From: Synergistaceae bacterium
GTDB taxonomy: Bacteria; Synergistota; Synergistia; Synergistales; Aminobacteriaceae
Assembly (NCBI GenBank): GCA_017443945.1
Contig: JAFSXS010000021.1
Coordinates: forward strand, 1 to 64,000
Direction: 5' to 3'
DNA length: 64,000 bases
The notes below the pieces were generated by a model, which was given only the letters and a program-made list of their open reading frames with translations, did no database searches and was not told where the DNA came from. A program made the translations under genes and the position numbers. This document shows positions 53,880 to 62,695 of this stretch, piece by piece (the stretch's first letter is position 1; every line of letters begins with the position of its first letter).

Positions 53880-55406
53880 TTGAATCAACATCACAAAGTA
53901 ATAATCGCCGGGAGTGGTCTGGCGGCACTCGCAACAGCTGCTAGACTTCATGAACTCGGAGTCAATGACATCGCAATTTACGCAAACGGACTCGGCGGTA
54001 CTCCATACATTGCAGCAATAAATTTCGTCCTGCCCGGTAATCCATACGGCGACACTCCGGAACTTTACGCGCAGGACATGTTAAAGGCCGGTTACAACAT
54101 CGGCAACAAACAATTAGTCAACGAAATGGCCGCAAATACTTTCAAGGGCTATGAGCTTTTATGCAGATGGGGCGTAACATTTGCTCACAATGAAGACGGC
54201 TCTATAAAATTGCGTCATGTGTCGGGACATACTTATCCGCGTTCACTTTGTCAGACTACAAATTTAATCGGCGTTGAGATCGAAAAAATTATGCTCCCCA
54301 AATTAGCAGAGGCCGGAATCGAATTTCATAATCATTCACAAGTCGTTAATCTGCTGACAAATAAAATTTCCGGAAAAATCGAGGGCTTCACAGTAATTGA
54401 GAACAACGGAGAGCCTTATAACGTTTATGCGCCTGTAGTCGTAGCATCATGGGGCGGAGTCGGGAATCTTTTAGGCACGTCAACATATCCCGATGATGTC
54501 AAGGGTAATACTTTAGGAATGGCAAAACAGGCCGGAGCAAAACTCGTTGACATTGAATTTATCGAATTTGAGCCAATGGTCATGATGTCTCCTCCCGGTG
54601 CTGTAGGTGAACCATGTCCGACTGCAATGTTAGGTGAAGGCGGTTATTTGCTTAACTCTGACGGAGAAAGATTTTTACTTGAGGTACGTCCTCAGGGTGA
54701 AGCAGGCGCGCCGAAATCTTTAATCAATCACGAAATTTGGAAGCAGGTCGCAAAAGGCAAAGGCAACCCTCACGGCGGAATCTGGGTAGACTTGCGCCAT
54801 ATCGATATAAACATTTTGAAGGCTTATCCGTGGTTCTATAATAGGTTGATTCAAAGCGGGTGCGATCCAAAGAATGAATTATTAGAAGTCGGGCCCATGC
54901 CGCACAGTTTTTCAGGAGGAATCAGAATCGACAGCAATTACGAGTCAGACGTTAAAGGACTCTATGCTATCGGCGAGGCTTGCGGAGGGATTCACGGCGC
55001 TTGCAGGTGTGCGGGCAATGCAGCGAGTCAGGCGACACTATCCGGACTCTTATGCGCTGAAGGTATCATGAAAACCGGCGAATTTGATAGAGAGATTCAA
55101 GACTCACCCGTCATATATAACCGCGATGACTCAGTGCGTGAAAAATATCTTGCTGAATTGCAGAAAATTGCGGGTCATTCTTTGGGCGTTTACAGGAACG
55201 GAGCAGACCTCGAAAAAACTTTATCCGCTACAAATGATATAATGAACTCACCCGAAGCAAAACGCGATGATTTAACAATGCAGACAGCCCTAGCAATTAA
55301 TTTAATCGCAGCAGCAGCATTGAACCGCAAAGAAAGCCGCGGGACTCATAACAGGACAGATTACCCGGATTCAAGCCCTGATTACGAGAAAGAATTTATA
55401 TTTTAG
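53880..55406 (+). CDS. FAD-dependent oxidoreductase, fumarate-reductase/aspartate-oxidase-like
   Basis: About 508 residues. N-terminal FAD motif IIAGSGLAALATAARLHE; C-terminal GLYAIGEACGGIHGACRCAGNAASQATLSG matches the FrdA/NadB fold. The start is TTG 53880, with AGGAGG eight bases upstream; GTG 53871 would sit against the ribosome site. Not membrane-bound and no heme domain is visible. It may reduce an unsaturated acid, as related soluble reductases do, or oxidise an amino or hydroxy acid. It has its own upstream region, so its link to the acid-sugar cluster is by position only. Confidence 0.8.
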   Translation: MNQHHKVIIAGSGLAALATAARLHELGVNDIAIYANGLGGTPYIAAINFVLPGNPYGDTPELYAQDMLKAGYNIGNKQLVNEMAANTFKGYELLCRWGVTFAHNEDGSIKLRHVSGHTYPRSLCQTTNLIGVEIEKIMLPKLAEAGIEFHNHSQVVNLLTNKISGKIEGFTVIENNGEPYNVYAPVVVASWGGVGNLLGTSTYPDDVKGNTLGMAKQAGAKLVDIEFIEFEPMVMMSPPGAVGEPCPTAMLGEGGYLLNSDGERFLLEVRPQGEAGAPKSLINHEIWKQVAKGKGNPHGGIWVDLRHIDINILKAYPWFYNRLIQSGCDPKNELLEVGPMPHSFSGGIRIDSNYESDVKGLYAIGEACGGIHGACRCAGNAASQATLSGLLCAEGIMKTGEFDREIQDSPVIYNRDDSVREKYLAELQKIAGHSLGVYRNGADLEKTLSATNDIMNSPEAKRDDLTMQTALAINLIAAAALNRKESRGTHNRTDYPDSSPDYEKEFIF

Positions 55407-55418
55407 GAGTGTGAAATA

Positions 55419-55760
55419 ATGAGCAGGAAATTTTTTGCAGCAATTATTTTCGCGCTAGTGTTAGGAATTTTCGCGGGGGCAGCATTTGCCGATGACAGTT
55501 ATTTTGTCCGCGAGGAAGCAGCTCGCAGAAACATGCATTTAATCAGCGTCGAACAGGCTAAATCAATTGCAGAAGGCAGATTAAATTCACGCAATGTAAT
55601 CTTCAAAGATGTAGATCTCGACAATGAAGCCGACGATTACCCCAACGGAACAAATTTCAGGCCGGTTTATCAGATTGAGTGCTTGTCTGGCGGTCAAGAA
55701 TATGATATTGACATTGACGCGGTAACAGGTCAGGTGCTTAAATTCAAGCTCGACGATTAA
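55419..55760 (+). CDS. small exported PepSY-domain protein
   Basis: A 113-residue protein with a signal peptide (MSRKFFAAIIFALVLGIFAGAAFA). ISVEQAKSIAEGRLN and the C-terminal YDIDIDAVTGQVLKFK fit a single PepSY domain, often found in periplasmic regulators of peptidases. It is 12 bp after the flavoprotein gene and is closed by a strong terminator, so the two are cotranscribed. GGAG precedes the ATG. Confidence 0.8.
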   Translation: MSRKFFAAIIFALVLGIFAGAAFADDSYFVREEAARRNMHLISVEQAKSIAEGRLNSRNVIFKDVDLDNEADDYPNGTNFRPVYQIECLSGGQEYDIDIDAVTGQVLKFKLDD

Positions 55761-55779
55761 TAATTTATGAAAAATTTTG

Positions 55780-55811
55780 CCCTCTCTGAGTCATTCAGGG
55801 AGGGTTTATTT
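55780..55811. terminator. bidirectional terminator
   Basis: CCCTCTCTGA (55780-55789) and TCAGGGAGGG (55795-55804) form a ten-pair stem. TTTATTTATG follows on the plus strand; on the minus strand CAAAATTTTTC follows. It can serve both the PepSY gene and the convergent ABC operon. Confidence 0.88.
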
Positions 55812-55820
55812 ATGTGCAGA

Positions 55821-56924
55821 TTAAAATCTTTGTCTTCTTGCGCGTTCGGCCTCTGCTGCTTTGTCCTCTGGAAGATACCAGCCCGGTGAAGTTATTTCTA
55901 TTCCGCACGATTCACCCGGAGCAAATACTACTCTATGAGGAGTCTGAATCTTCACTAATTGTTCACCTACTGAGACTAAATACTCTGTCTTATCAGTGAG
56001 AAATATTCTTTTCTCGATTCGAGTCATGAAGCCTGAATCTTTGCTTAATTTTATAGCGTTCGGCCTCGTTGCTATGACCATTTCACTATTTGCACTGTTG
56101 GGAATCGCAATATTAATCGCCTGCGAATAATCATTTTTCGGGAAGACTCGACCGTCTTTGATCTCGACATTTATAAACGTTGACTCACCTAAAAAATTAT
56201 GCACAAATCTCGAATTAGGCTGCTTATATAAATTTTCGGGCGTATCTATCTGCATGATTTTCCCCATATCGCACACCATCATTCTGTCAGAAATTGCCAT
56301 TGCTTCGGACTGGTCATGAGTTACGAATATAATCGTGAATCCAAATTGGCGCTGTAACTCTTTTATCTCAAATCTCATTGTCTCGCGTAATTTCGGGTCG
56401 AGATTCGATAAAGGCTCGTCAAGCAACATTACTTTTGGATTCGTAACTATTGCGCGTGCTAGAGCAATTCTCTGCTGCTGGCCTCCGGATAATTCTGACG
56501 GATATAATTTTTCGAGTCCGTCAAGTGAACAATGCTTTAACGCCTCTTTGACTCTTGCTGCAATCTCCTTTTTTGCGACCTTGCGAATCTTTAACGGGAA
56601 CGCAACATTATCAAATATGTTCATGTGAGGCCATACCGCAAACGCCTGAAATACCATTCCTAAATCGCGCTCTTCAGGAGGAATATATAAATTTTTCGCC
56701 TTACTCGACACTAAACGCCCGCATAATTCAATTTCGCCCTCTGATAAATCTTCAAAGCCTGCAATCATTCGCAAAGTCGTAGTCTTCCCGCACCCTGAAG
56801 GCCCTAAAAATGAGAAGCACTCGCCTTCTTTTATTTCGAGGTTGAAATCATCAACAGCCGTAACAGTTCCCATTGTGCGTGTAGTAAATTTTTTCGTTAC
56901 ATGCCGTAAAACTACTTGATTCAT
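55821..56924 (-). CDS. ABC transporter ATP-binding protein (FbpC/PotA-like), copy 1
   Basis: A 367-residue ATPase. Walker A GPSGCGKTT (41-49), signature LSGGQQQR (145-152), LDEPLSNLD Walker B region and a C-terminal regulatory (TOBE-like) domain from about residue 240. The type energises import of ferric iron, polyamine, phosphonate or similar ligands. It follows the permease gene, separated by the small ORF at 56928-57041. AGGAAGGGAG precedes the ATG. Confidence 0.92.
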   Translation of the reverse strand: MNQVVLRHVTKKFTTRTMGTVTAVDDFNLEIKEGECFSFLGPSGCGKTTTLRMIAGFEDLSEGEIELCGRLVSSKAKNLYIPPEERDLGMVFQAFAVWPHMNIFDNVAFPLKIRKVAKKEIAARVKEALKHCSLDGLEKLYPSELSGGQQQRIALARAIVTNPKVMLLDEPLSNLDPKLRETMRFEIKELQRQFGFTIIFVTHDQSEAMAISDRMMVCDMGKIMQIDTPENLYKQPNSRFVHNFLGESTFINVEIKDGRVFPKNDYSQAINIAIPNSANSEMVIATRPNAIKLSKDSGFMTRIEKRIFLTDKTEYLVSVGEQLVKIQTPHRVVFAPGESCGIEITSPGWYLPEDKAAEAERARRQRF

Positions 56925-56927
56925 TAT

Positions 56928-57041
56928 TTACGCTCCCTTCCTGATAAAGTGCTTCATGTTTTTATTGCAGCAAGAACAACAGCGGACAAGAGAATCACAC
57001 ATAAAAATATTTATATGCCGTGAAATAATTTGCTCACTCAT
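56928..57041 (-). CDS. candidate 37-residue Cys-rich small ORF
   Basis: Not supported by homology. An ATG at 57039-57041 lies seven bases after GGAAGGGAG and the frame ends at TAA 56928-56930, three bases before the next start codon. The peptide has five cysteines (VRCCSCCN plus one earlier) and ends in IRKGA, like the end of the permease before it. The ribosome-site/stop segment (CAGGAAGGGAGCRTAAAYAATGA) occurs twice, at both ends, so the ORF may have arisen by a local duplication. It could be a small translated protein or only a spacer. Confidence 0.35.
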   Translation of the reverse strand: MSEQIISRHINIFMCDSLVRCCSCCNKNMKHFIRKGA

Positions 57042-57044
57042 TGT

Positions 57045-58757
57045 TTATGCTCCCTTCCTGTCCTTAGTTATCCATGTTACTATCGCATTGCAGATAATTA
57101 TTATCACGATTGCAACAGAAGCTAACGCAGCAGCCTGAGGAATCATCCCTGCATCACGTAACGCGAAAATTTGCACTCCTAATGTGCGGCTATAAGGTCC
57201 GTAAAGCAAAATCGAAGTCGTAAGCTCTCTCATCGCAGGCAAAAATATCAGGAAAAATCCCGACACCATAGCAGGCTTTATTAATGGAAGAGTTATATCA
57301 CGCAATGACTCAGTGTGTGTCGCACCGCAAGCCCTCGAAGCCTCCTCAAGTGATGAATTAACTTGCAATAATGACGCACTCGCACTCTTCATCGAGAATG
57401 ATAAATATCTCGCCATATAAGCAACTAAAATTATCCAAATCGTATTATATAGCGTTATGTTCATGATTGAGCCTGACCACGATAAAATTACTCCGATTGC
57501 TAAAACTGTGCCGGGAATCGAATAAGGCAGAATCGAGAGAATCTCTAATATACTTTTTCCGCGCGGTTTTATGCGGTTTATTACATATGCAATCATTACG
57601 CCCAAGAACATACACACTAAACCAGCTGTTACTGACAGGAAAAGCGAATTTTTTATCGAGTCAAGGGTCGCGGGAGATGCAAAAACTTTCTCGTAATTGC
57701 TGAATGAAAAATTTTTCCACGTCAACGGCAGCCCGTAAGCCTTCACAAGCGCTACTAAGAAAATCATCACAAGCGGCACTACAACAATTATTAATAGAGT
57801 CAAGCACGCAAGAAATAACAACGGATATTTTGCACCGCGCAATTTTATTAGAGTCGGCCTCATTGATTTACCCTTTATGATGTCATAGCTTCCGGAGCTC
57901 AAAACTTTTTTCTGAATCACTAACGCAATAGCAACAACTGCAACAAGCAATATCGATAACGCCGTACCCTGTCTGATTCCTTCAAAGCTGCCCCCTGACC
58001 TGTTAATTAATGCGTAAATCATTGTAGGTAACGTAAAAATATTTTTCGAGAATCCTAATATTGACGGGACTCCAAAATGTGCGAGCGACGAAATTAGAAT
58101 CAACAAAGCTCCCGCCGATATTGCAGGTTTCACAAGAGGAAGTGTAATTTTCCAAATGACTTGTGATTGACGAGCACCGGCGATTCTTGCTGACTCTTCT
58201 AATGTCGGATCCATTCTTTCGAGCGCGCTTACTACCTGCATGAACACAAACGGGAAATAATACGAGCATTCTACAAAAATTATCCCGCCCAAACTATTTA
58301 TATTCACGGGAGCAGTACGCAAATGAAAAGTTGACATCAGCCAGCGATTTATATAACCTGCACGCCCCGAAAAAAGCAAGTCCCACGCCATTGCACCGAA
58401 AAAAGGCGGAAACATATACGGAATCGTAAATAATGCGCGCATAAAACCTTTTGCGGGAATATCACTCCGGCCAAGCAGCCAAGCATAAAATAATCCCATA
58501 ATCGTCCCGAAAATCGTAACTGCTACAGCAATTATTATCGTGTTGCCCATAGCTTTCAAATTTTCACGGTCAAATATTACGCTCGTAAAAAGAGTCAAAT
58601 CAAATTTTCCCTCATAGAAGAACGCATTATATATAATCATGAAAATCGGAATCACAACTATAACGAACAACAGCGCAAAACTTAAAGCCGTCATAATGCC
58701 GTCAAGTCCGAGTCTCTTGCCTTCCATTGCTGCAAGATCATTTTTTTGCTTGAACAT
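57045..58757 (-). CDS. ABC transporter permease, two-domain FbpB-like
   Basis: A 570-residue permease built of two homologous halves of about six helices each. Both halves contain an EAA-like loop (EESARIAGARQSQVIWKITLPLVKPAI and EEASRACGATHTESLRDITLPLIKPAM). FbpB-type permeases work with one binding protein and an ATPase. Here an ATPase gene lies on each side. Start ATG 58757, with AGGAGGC before it; the gene begins 3 bp after the second ATPase. Confidence 0.92.
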   Translation of the reverse strand: MFKQKNDLAAMEGKRLGLDGIMTALSFALLFVIVVIPIFMIIYNAFFYEGKFDLTLFTSVIFDRENLKAMGNTIIIAVAVTIFGTIMGLFYAWLLGRSDIPAKGFMRALFTIPYMFPPFFGAMAWDLLFSGRAGYINRWLMSTFHLRTAPVNINSLGGIIFVECSYYFPFVFMQVVSALERMDPTLEESARIAGARQSQVIWKITLPLVKPAISAGALLILISSLAHFGVPSILGFSKNIFTLPTMIYALINRSGGSFEGIRQGTALSILLVAVVAIALVIQKKVLSSGSYDIIKGKSMRPTLIKLRGAKYPLLFLACLTLLIIVVVPLVMIFLVALVKAYGLPLTWKNFSFSNYEKVFASPATLDSIKNSLFLSVTAGLVCMFLGVMIAYVINRIKPRGKSILEILSILPYSIPGTVLAIGVILSWSGSIMNITLYNTIWIILVAYMARYLSFSMKSASASLLQVNSSLEEASRACGATHTESLRDITLPLIKPAMVSGFFLIFLPAMRELTTSILLYGPYSRTLGVQIFALRDAGMIPQAAALASVAIVIIIICNAIVTWITKDRKGA

Positions 58758-58760
58758 TTT

Positions 58761-59828
58761 TTATGCCTCCTTTGCCGGATAGAAAACGGGATTCAAAAAT
58801 TTTAGTCCAACGTCTGAACCTTCTGCGATTAGTCCTGCTCCATCATCAAATGTGCTGCGGCGGACTCTTACTTCTTGGCCGTCAAAGTCAATGAACATAT
58901 TATATTCACTGCCGAGAAATACAGAACGTTTGACTCTGCCTCTTATAGTTGAGCTGTCATCAAATATAATGTCATTAGGTCTGACTCCCATATCAACGAA
59001 TGAATCAAAATTTTGCGGGATTGACTCATCAAATTTTAAAGCCTCATTATCATGGAAGCACCACGAATTATTTTTTTTCGCGAGCCTGAAGAAATTTGAC
59101 ACGCCGATAAACTCAAACACGAATCTATTTGCAGGACGTAATATAATATCTTCGTCAGTGCCTATTTGCGATAATGACCCGTCAGCGTTCATGATTGCCA
59201 TTTTGTCGCATAATTGCAGTGAAGCCTCTTGATCGTGAGTGATATATAAAATTGTTGTGCCGATATTTTTCTGAATCTGGCGAATCTCAATTAACATTTC
59301 TTCACGTAATTTAGCGTCAAGATTTGTTATAGGCTCGTCCATTACAATAACTTCATCGGAGCTGACTAATGCTCTTGCGATTGCGACTCTTTGCTGCTGT
59401 CCTCCTGATAATTGACTCGGCAAATAAGGCGCATAATCACTCATTCTTACTTGTTCGAGGGCGTAACGTGCTTTGCGTTCAATTTCTGAGCGTTCGAGTC
59501 TCTGTTTCTTGAGCGGGTAAGCTACATTTTCTAAAACTGTCATGTGAGGCCACACGGCGTAATCTTGAAAGACGACTCCGACTCCCCGGCGTTCAGGGGG
59601 AATATTGATTCTTTTTTCGCGCGAAAAAACACATCTGTCGCCGATATAAATTTCTCCTGTTGAGGGCTTATTGAGTCCCAGCAGGCACCGCATTAAAGTT
59701 GTCTTCCCGCACCCTGAGGGCCCTAGCAGACACATTATTTGCGAGTCTTCTACGTCGAGTGAAAAATTTTCGAGAATTGTTTTATCGCCGTAAGCAAATG
59801 AAATATTGATAAATTTTATTCCTGCCAT
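58761..59828 (-). CDS. ABC transporter ATP-binding protein (FbpC/PotA-like), copy 2
   Basis: A 355-residue ATPase similar in layout to copy 1: Walker A GPSGCGKTT starting at 36, LSGGQQQR, MDEPITNLD and a C-terminal regulatory domain (VRPNDIIFDDSSTIRGRV). It differs enough from copy 1 to be an old paralogue rather than a recent duplicate. It is first in the operon, with AGGAGG before the ATG. Two ATPases for one fused permease would make a heterodimeric importer. Confidence 0.92.
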   Translation of the reverse strand: MAGIKFINISFAYGDKTILENFSLDVEDSQIMCLLGPSGCGKTTLMRCLLGLNKPSTGEIYIGDRCVFSREKRINIPPERRGVGVVFQDYAVWPHMTVLENVAYPLKKQRLERSEIERKARYALEQVRMSDYAPYLPSQLSGGQQQRVAIARALVSSDEVIVMDEPITNLDAKLREEMLIEIRQIQKNIGTTILYITHDQEASLQLCDKMAIMNADGSLSQIGTDEDIILRPANRFVFEFIGVSNFFRLAKKNNSWCFHDNEALKFDESIPQNFDSFVDMGVRPNDIIFDDSSTIRGRVKRSVFLGSEYNMFIDFDGQEVRVRRSTFDDGAGLIAEGSDVGLKFLNPVFYPAKEA

Positions 59829-59969
59829 TATAAATTTCTGCCTCCTTATAGTGTGATTTAGTCATGAAAAGATTATAGCGTAATAAATTTTTTGTGCGTG
59901 TGATATAATTTTTTCTGCAAGAATCCCCAAATTTTTTATTCACACCATCACGCGAAAGAAAAATATTTT

Positions 59970-59990
59970 ACAACTACATTTGCAACTACA
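59970..59990 (+). repeat. dispersed CAACTAC direct-repeat element, copy 3
   Basis: CAACTAC-ATTTG-CAACTAC as in copy 1, in the 294-bp gap between the ATPase operon and the binding-protein gene. ACGGAGA with an A6/T6 tract follows 36 bases later (60026 on), as in copy 2. The rest of the gap holds only A+T-rich DNA and the terminator at 60077. Confidence 0.6.
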
Positions 59991-60076
59991 AGAATCATAA
60001 TTCACGAAAGATTTTGCAAGGCTTTACGGAGAAAAAATTTTTTGTATGCGATTAAAACACGTTTAAATATTTGCGC

Positions 60077-60107
60077 AAAAAAAAACAGGGGCACGACTTC
60101 ACCCCTG
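60077..60107 (-). terminator. terminator of the ABC substrate-binding protein gene
   Basis: On the minus strand CAGGGG and CCCCTG (60102-60107 and 60086-60091 in plus coordinates) pair around a ten-base loop and are followed by nine T. It separates the binding-protein gene from the ATPase/permease operon. Confidence 0.9.
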
Positions 60108-60122
60108 CGATTATGAAAATTT

Positions 60123-61109
60123 TTATTTCTTGAAGATATTGTCAAACGTTGCGAGAATCTTATTAGAATTTGCCGCTAATGCTTCTAAATCTACGGCCAT
60201 TGCAGATTTTGCGATCGCTTCAACGTCCACACCCTTTTGATCAACGTCATTACGCACCGACAATAAATTATTTGCTACAAGAATTTCTTGGCCTTCTTTG
60301 GACAGAATGAAATCATATAATAATTTTCCGTTCTCATTGTTGGGGCTGCCCTTAACGAGTCCGATCGGTGAGAAAATCGAAATTAAATCCTTCTTCAAAT
60401 ATGTAAATCCAATCGGTGAACCCTGAGCCATTAAATTATGTGATACGTAATCGAGCATAATTCCGACCTGATATGCACTTGCTGCGACTTGATTATGAGT
60501 TGCTGTTGTGCCTGACTCGAGTTCGCAACCGTTAGCGCGTAATTTTTTGAAATATTCTTCGCCGTAAGCAGGATTTGCGAGCAATGCAGCTACAAAATAT
60601 TTTGTTGTTCCTGCGCTTGAAGGATCTGTCATGACGATTTGTCCTGCCCATTTGGAATCTAATAAATCATTCCATGACTGCGGAGCGTCTTCCGGCTGAA
60701 CGAGTGCAGAGTTATAACCGATTCCCATATTCATCATTCTTGCGCCTGTGTAATAGCCGTCTGGGTCGATAAATTTTGCGTCGATTGCTGCTGCTTCGGG
60801 AGAAGAATATTTTTGCAGGATTCCTTCTTTCTTGAACGAGAGATAGTCTGCGGGATCTCCTACCCAAATAACGTCAGCTGCGACTTGGCCGGCCTGATGT
60901 TCGGTAGCAATTTTTGTGATGACTCGTCCTGTGCCTGCAAAATAATAATCCATGACGATTCCGGGATATTTTGCCTCAAAACCTTTTTTGATCGCGACAA
61001 GTTGATCTTCCTGCATTGATGAATAGAGCATGACTTTTCCGGATGGGGCAGAAAATGCAGCACTCACCGCGAAGAGAACGAGCAATAACGATAAAATAAT
61101 GCGTTTCAT
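60123..61109 (-). CDS. ABC transporter substrate-binding protein (FbpA/AfuA-like)
   Basis: A 328-residue exported protein: signal peptide MKRIILSLLLVLFAVSAAFSA, then VMLYSSMQEDQLVAIKKGFEAKYPGI and the VIWVGDPADYLSFKKEGILQKY hinge region typical of family 1/FbpA-type binding proteins. It lies just upstream of the ATPase/permease operon but behind its own terminator, which would allow more binding protein than transporter. Ferric iron, phosphonate or a similar small anion complex is possible; the ligand is not fixed by sequence alone. Confidence 0.88.
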   Translation of the reverse strand: MKRIILSLLLVLFAVSAAFSAPSGKVMLYSSMQEDQLVAIKKGFEAKYPGIVMDYYFAGTGRVITKIATEHQAGQVAADVIWVGDPADYLSFKKEGILQKYSSPEAAAIDAKFIDPDGYYTGARMMNMGIGYNSALVQPEDAPQSWNDLLDSKWAGQIVMTDPSSAGTTKYFVAALLANPAYGEEYFKKLRANGCELESGTTATHNQVAASAYQVGIMLDYVSHNLMAQGSPIGFTYLKKDLISIFSPIGLVKGSPNNENGKLLYDFILSKEGQEILVANNLLSVRNDVDQKGVDVEAIAKSAMAVDLEALAANSNKILATFDNIFKK

Positions 61110-61206
61110 GAAAAATTACCTGCCTTTACAAATTAGAATTATTGATGTTAATTTTACAATAAGTATGCTAAATTATAATAAATTCTTATATTCAGGAGGT
61201 TGTAAA

Positions 61207-62691
61207 ATGTCAAATCGGTCTGACAGTAAAGCAGCTATTTATTTGCTGTTGTTCACTTTTCTTGCATCGTTCGTAATGGTAAGTTCTTCACCGTTGATAA
61301 ATTTGGCGGGTATTGACAGCGGAGTATTTGTTACAGCTGGCCGGGGAGTCGCTAGCGGCAAAATCATGTACAAGGAACTCTTTGATCATAAAGCCTTATA
61401 TTTATATTTCATTAACGCTCTGGGTGCATTAATCAGCATGAAATCTCTAATAGGTATCTGGTTACTTGAAGTGTTATTCATGTTCGTAAATGCTATTATT
61501 GCGCGAAAAATTTATCAGCAATTCTACCCTGATGGAAAAGGGGACTTACTCGCGGCGGAGCTTGTAGTCTTGCTAGCTCTGAATCCTGAGACATTGCAAG
61601 GCGGTAATCTCACGGAAAATTATACTCTCCCATTTCAATTTTTATCGATTTATTTGCTCGTAAAATATCTCAAGTCCGGAGAAGTCAAGCACAGTCCGTT
61701 AATAATGTTTGTACACGGCTTAAATGTAGCTTGTTCTATGAATATGCGTCCGAATCACGTTTTAATGTGGGGTCCGATTGCGTTATTAATACTTGCAAGA
61801 CTCATTTATCACAAGGAATACAAGAATATCCTGCAAAATTTATTATCAGGACTCGCGGGAGTTTTTGTCGGGTGTCTGCCTGCGATATATTATGCTGTTG
61901 CTAATGACGCTGTATATGATGTCTTATTCGGAACGTTCTTATATAATTTTCTCTATATCGGAGTCAACCCGCACGGATTTGTATATAACTTTTTCTTGTC
62001 GATATTTGTATGTCCGCATGTATTATTAGTTATGATTCCCCTGTTAATTTCGTGCTTTATAGTTTACTTCAGGAAAAATATTTATAACAGGCTGTATTAC
62101 TTCTTTATATTATTCGGTGCGTGCTGTATGGTTAGTGTTTCAGGCTACAGAATGGGACATTATTATGAATATCTAGTCCCGTTTGCGCTCCCGATAGTAT
62201 TCGAGATTGCTAATTTTATTACAGCAAAAAATTTCACGGGAAAATTTCAGACAGCTATGATAGCATTAATAATAATTTATACCGGATTGACGTACATGAC
62301 CCTTCATGACATGTTCCCCGGACATAAATCAAACAGGGTCAAGACAAGAGAAAGCCACGCAGCAATCTTCGCGGCAAACAGAAAATATTACGGCGATGAT
62401 GTGTCAAATGAAAAAGTTATTAGTATTAGCGGCGGCAGTTATATTGCTATAGGTGTTATCCCTCACCAAAAATATTATTATACCCCGGCAAATCCGTATG
62501 AAGCTTTCCCAGATGCAGTAGACGCGCAGGCAAAATCAATTTTAAGCGGCGAAAATGATGTAATATTCTGGGGAAAATATACAGAGAGTATCTTTGCTCC
62601 AACCGGAAAATTAGACGAAATTAAAAATGTTTTAGCGACTTCATATGATATTATTCTAGAAGGATCACAAATTTACGGAAAGAAGAAATAA
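61207..62691 (+). CDS. polytopic GT-C-type membrane glycosyltransferase (GT39-like)
   Basis: About 494 residues with 10-12 hydrophobic segments. ATG 61207 has AGGAGG eight bases before it; the frame is open farther up into the divergent gene, which is rejected. The motif GIDSGVFVTAGRGVASGKIMYKELFDHK fits the first extracytoplasmic Asp loop and the G-x-xY-x-D-x-FDHK pattern of polyprenol-phosphate-sugar transferases. It probably adds a sugar to a surface glycan from the periplasmic side. It precedes glf by 4 bp, so the two are likely coupled. Confidence 0.75.
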   Translation: MSNRSDSKAAIYLLLFTFLASFVMVSSSPLINLAGIDSGVFVTAGRGVASGKIMYKELFDHKALYLYFINALGALISMKSLIGIWLLEVLFMFVNAIIARKIYQQFYPDGKGDLLAAELVVLLALNPETLQGGNLTENYTLPFQFLSIYLLVKYLKSGEVKHSPLIMFVHGLNVACSMNMRPNHVLMWGPIALLILARLIYHKEYKNILQNLLSGLAGVFVGCLPAIYYAVANDAVYDVLFGTFLYNFLYIGVNPHGFVYNFFLSIFVCPHVLLVMIPLLISCFIVYFRKNIYNRLYYFFILFGACCMVSVSGYRMGHYYEYLVPFALPIVFEIANFITAKNFTGKFQTAMIALIIIYTGLTYMTLHDMFPGHKSNRVKTRESHAAIFAANRKYYGDDVSNEKVISISGGSYIAIGVIPHQKYYYTPANPYEAFPDAVDAQAKSILSGENDVIFWGKYTESIFAPTGKLDEIKNVLATSYDIILEGSQIYGKKK

Positions 62692-62695
62692 AAAC

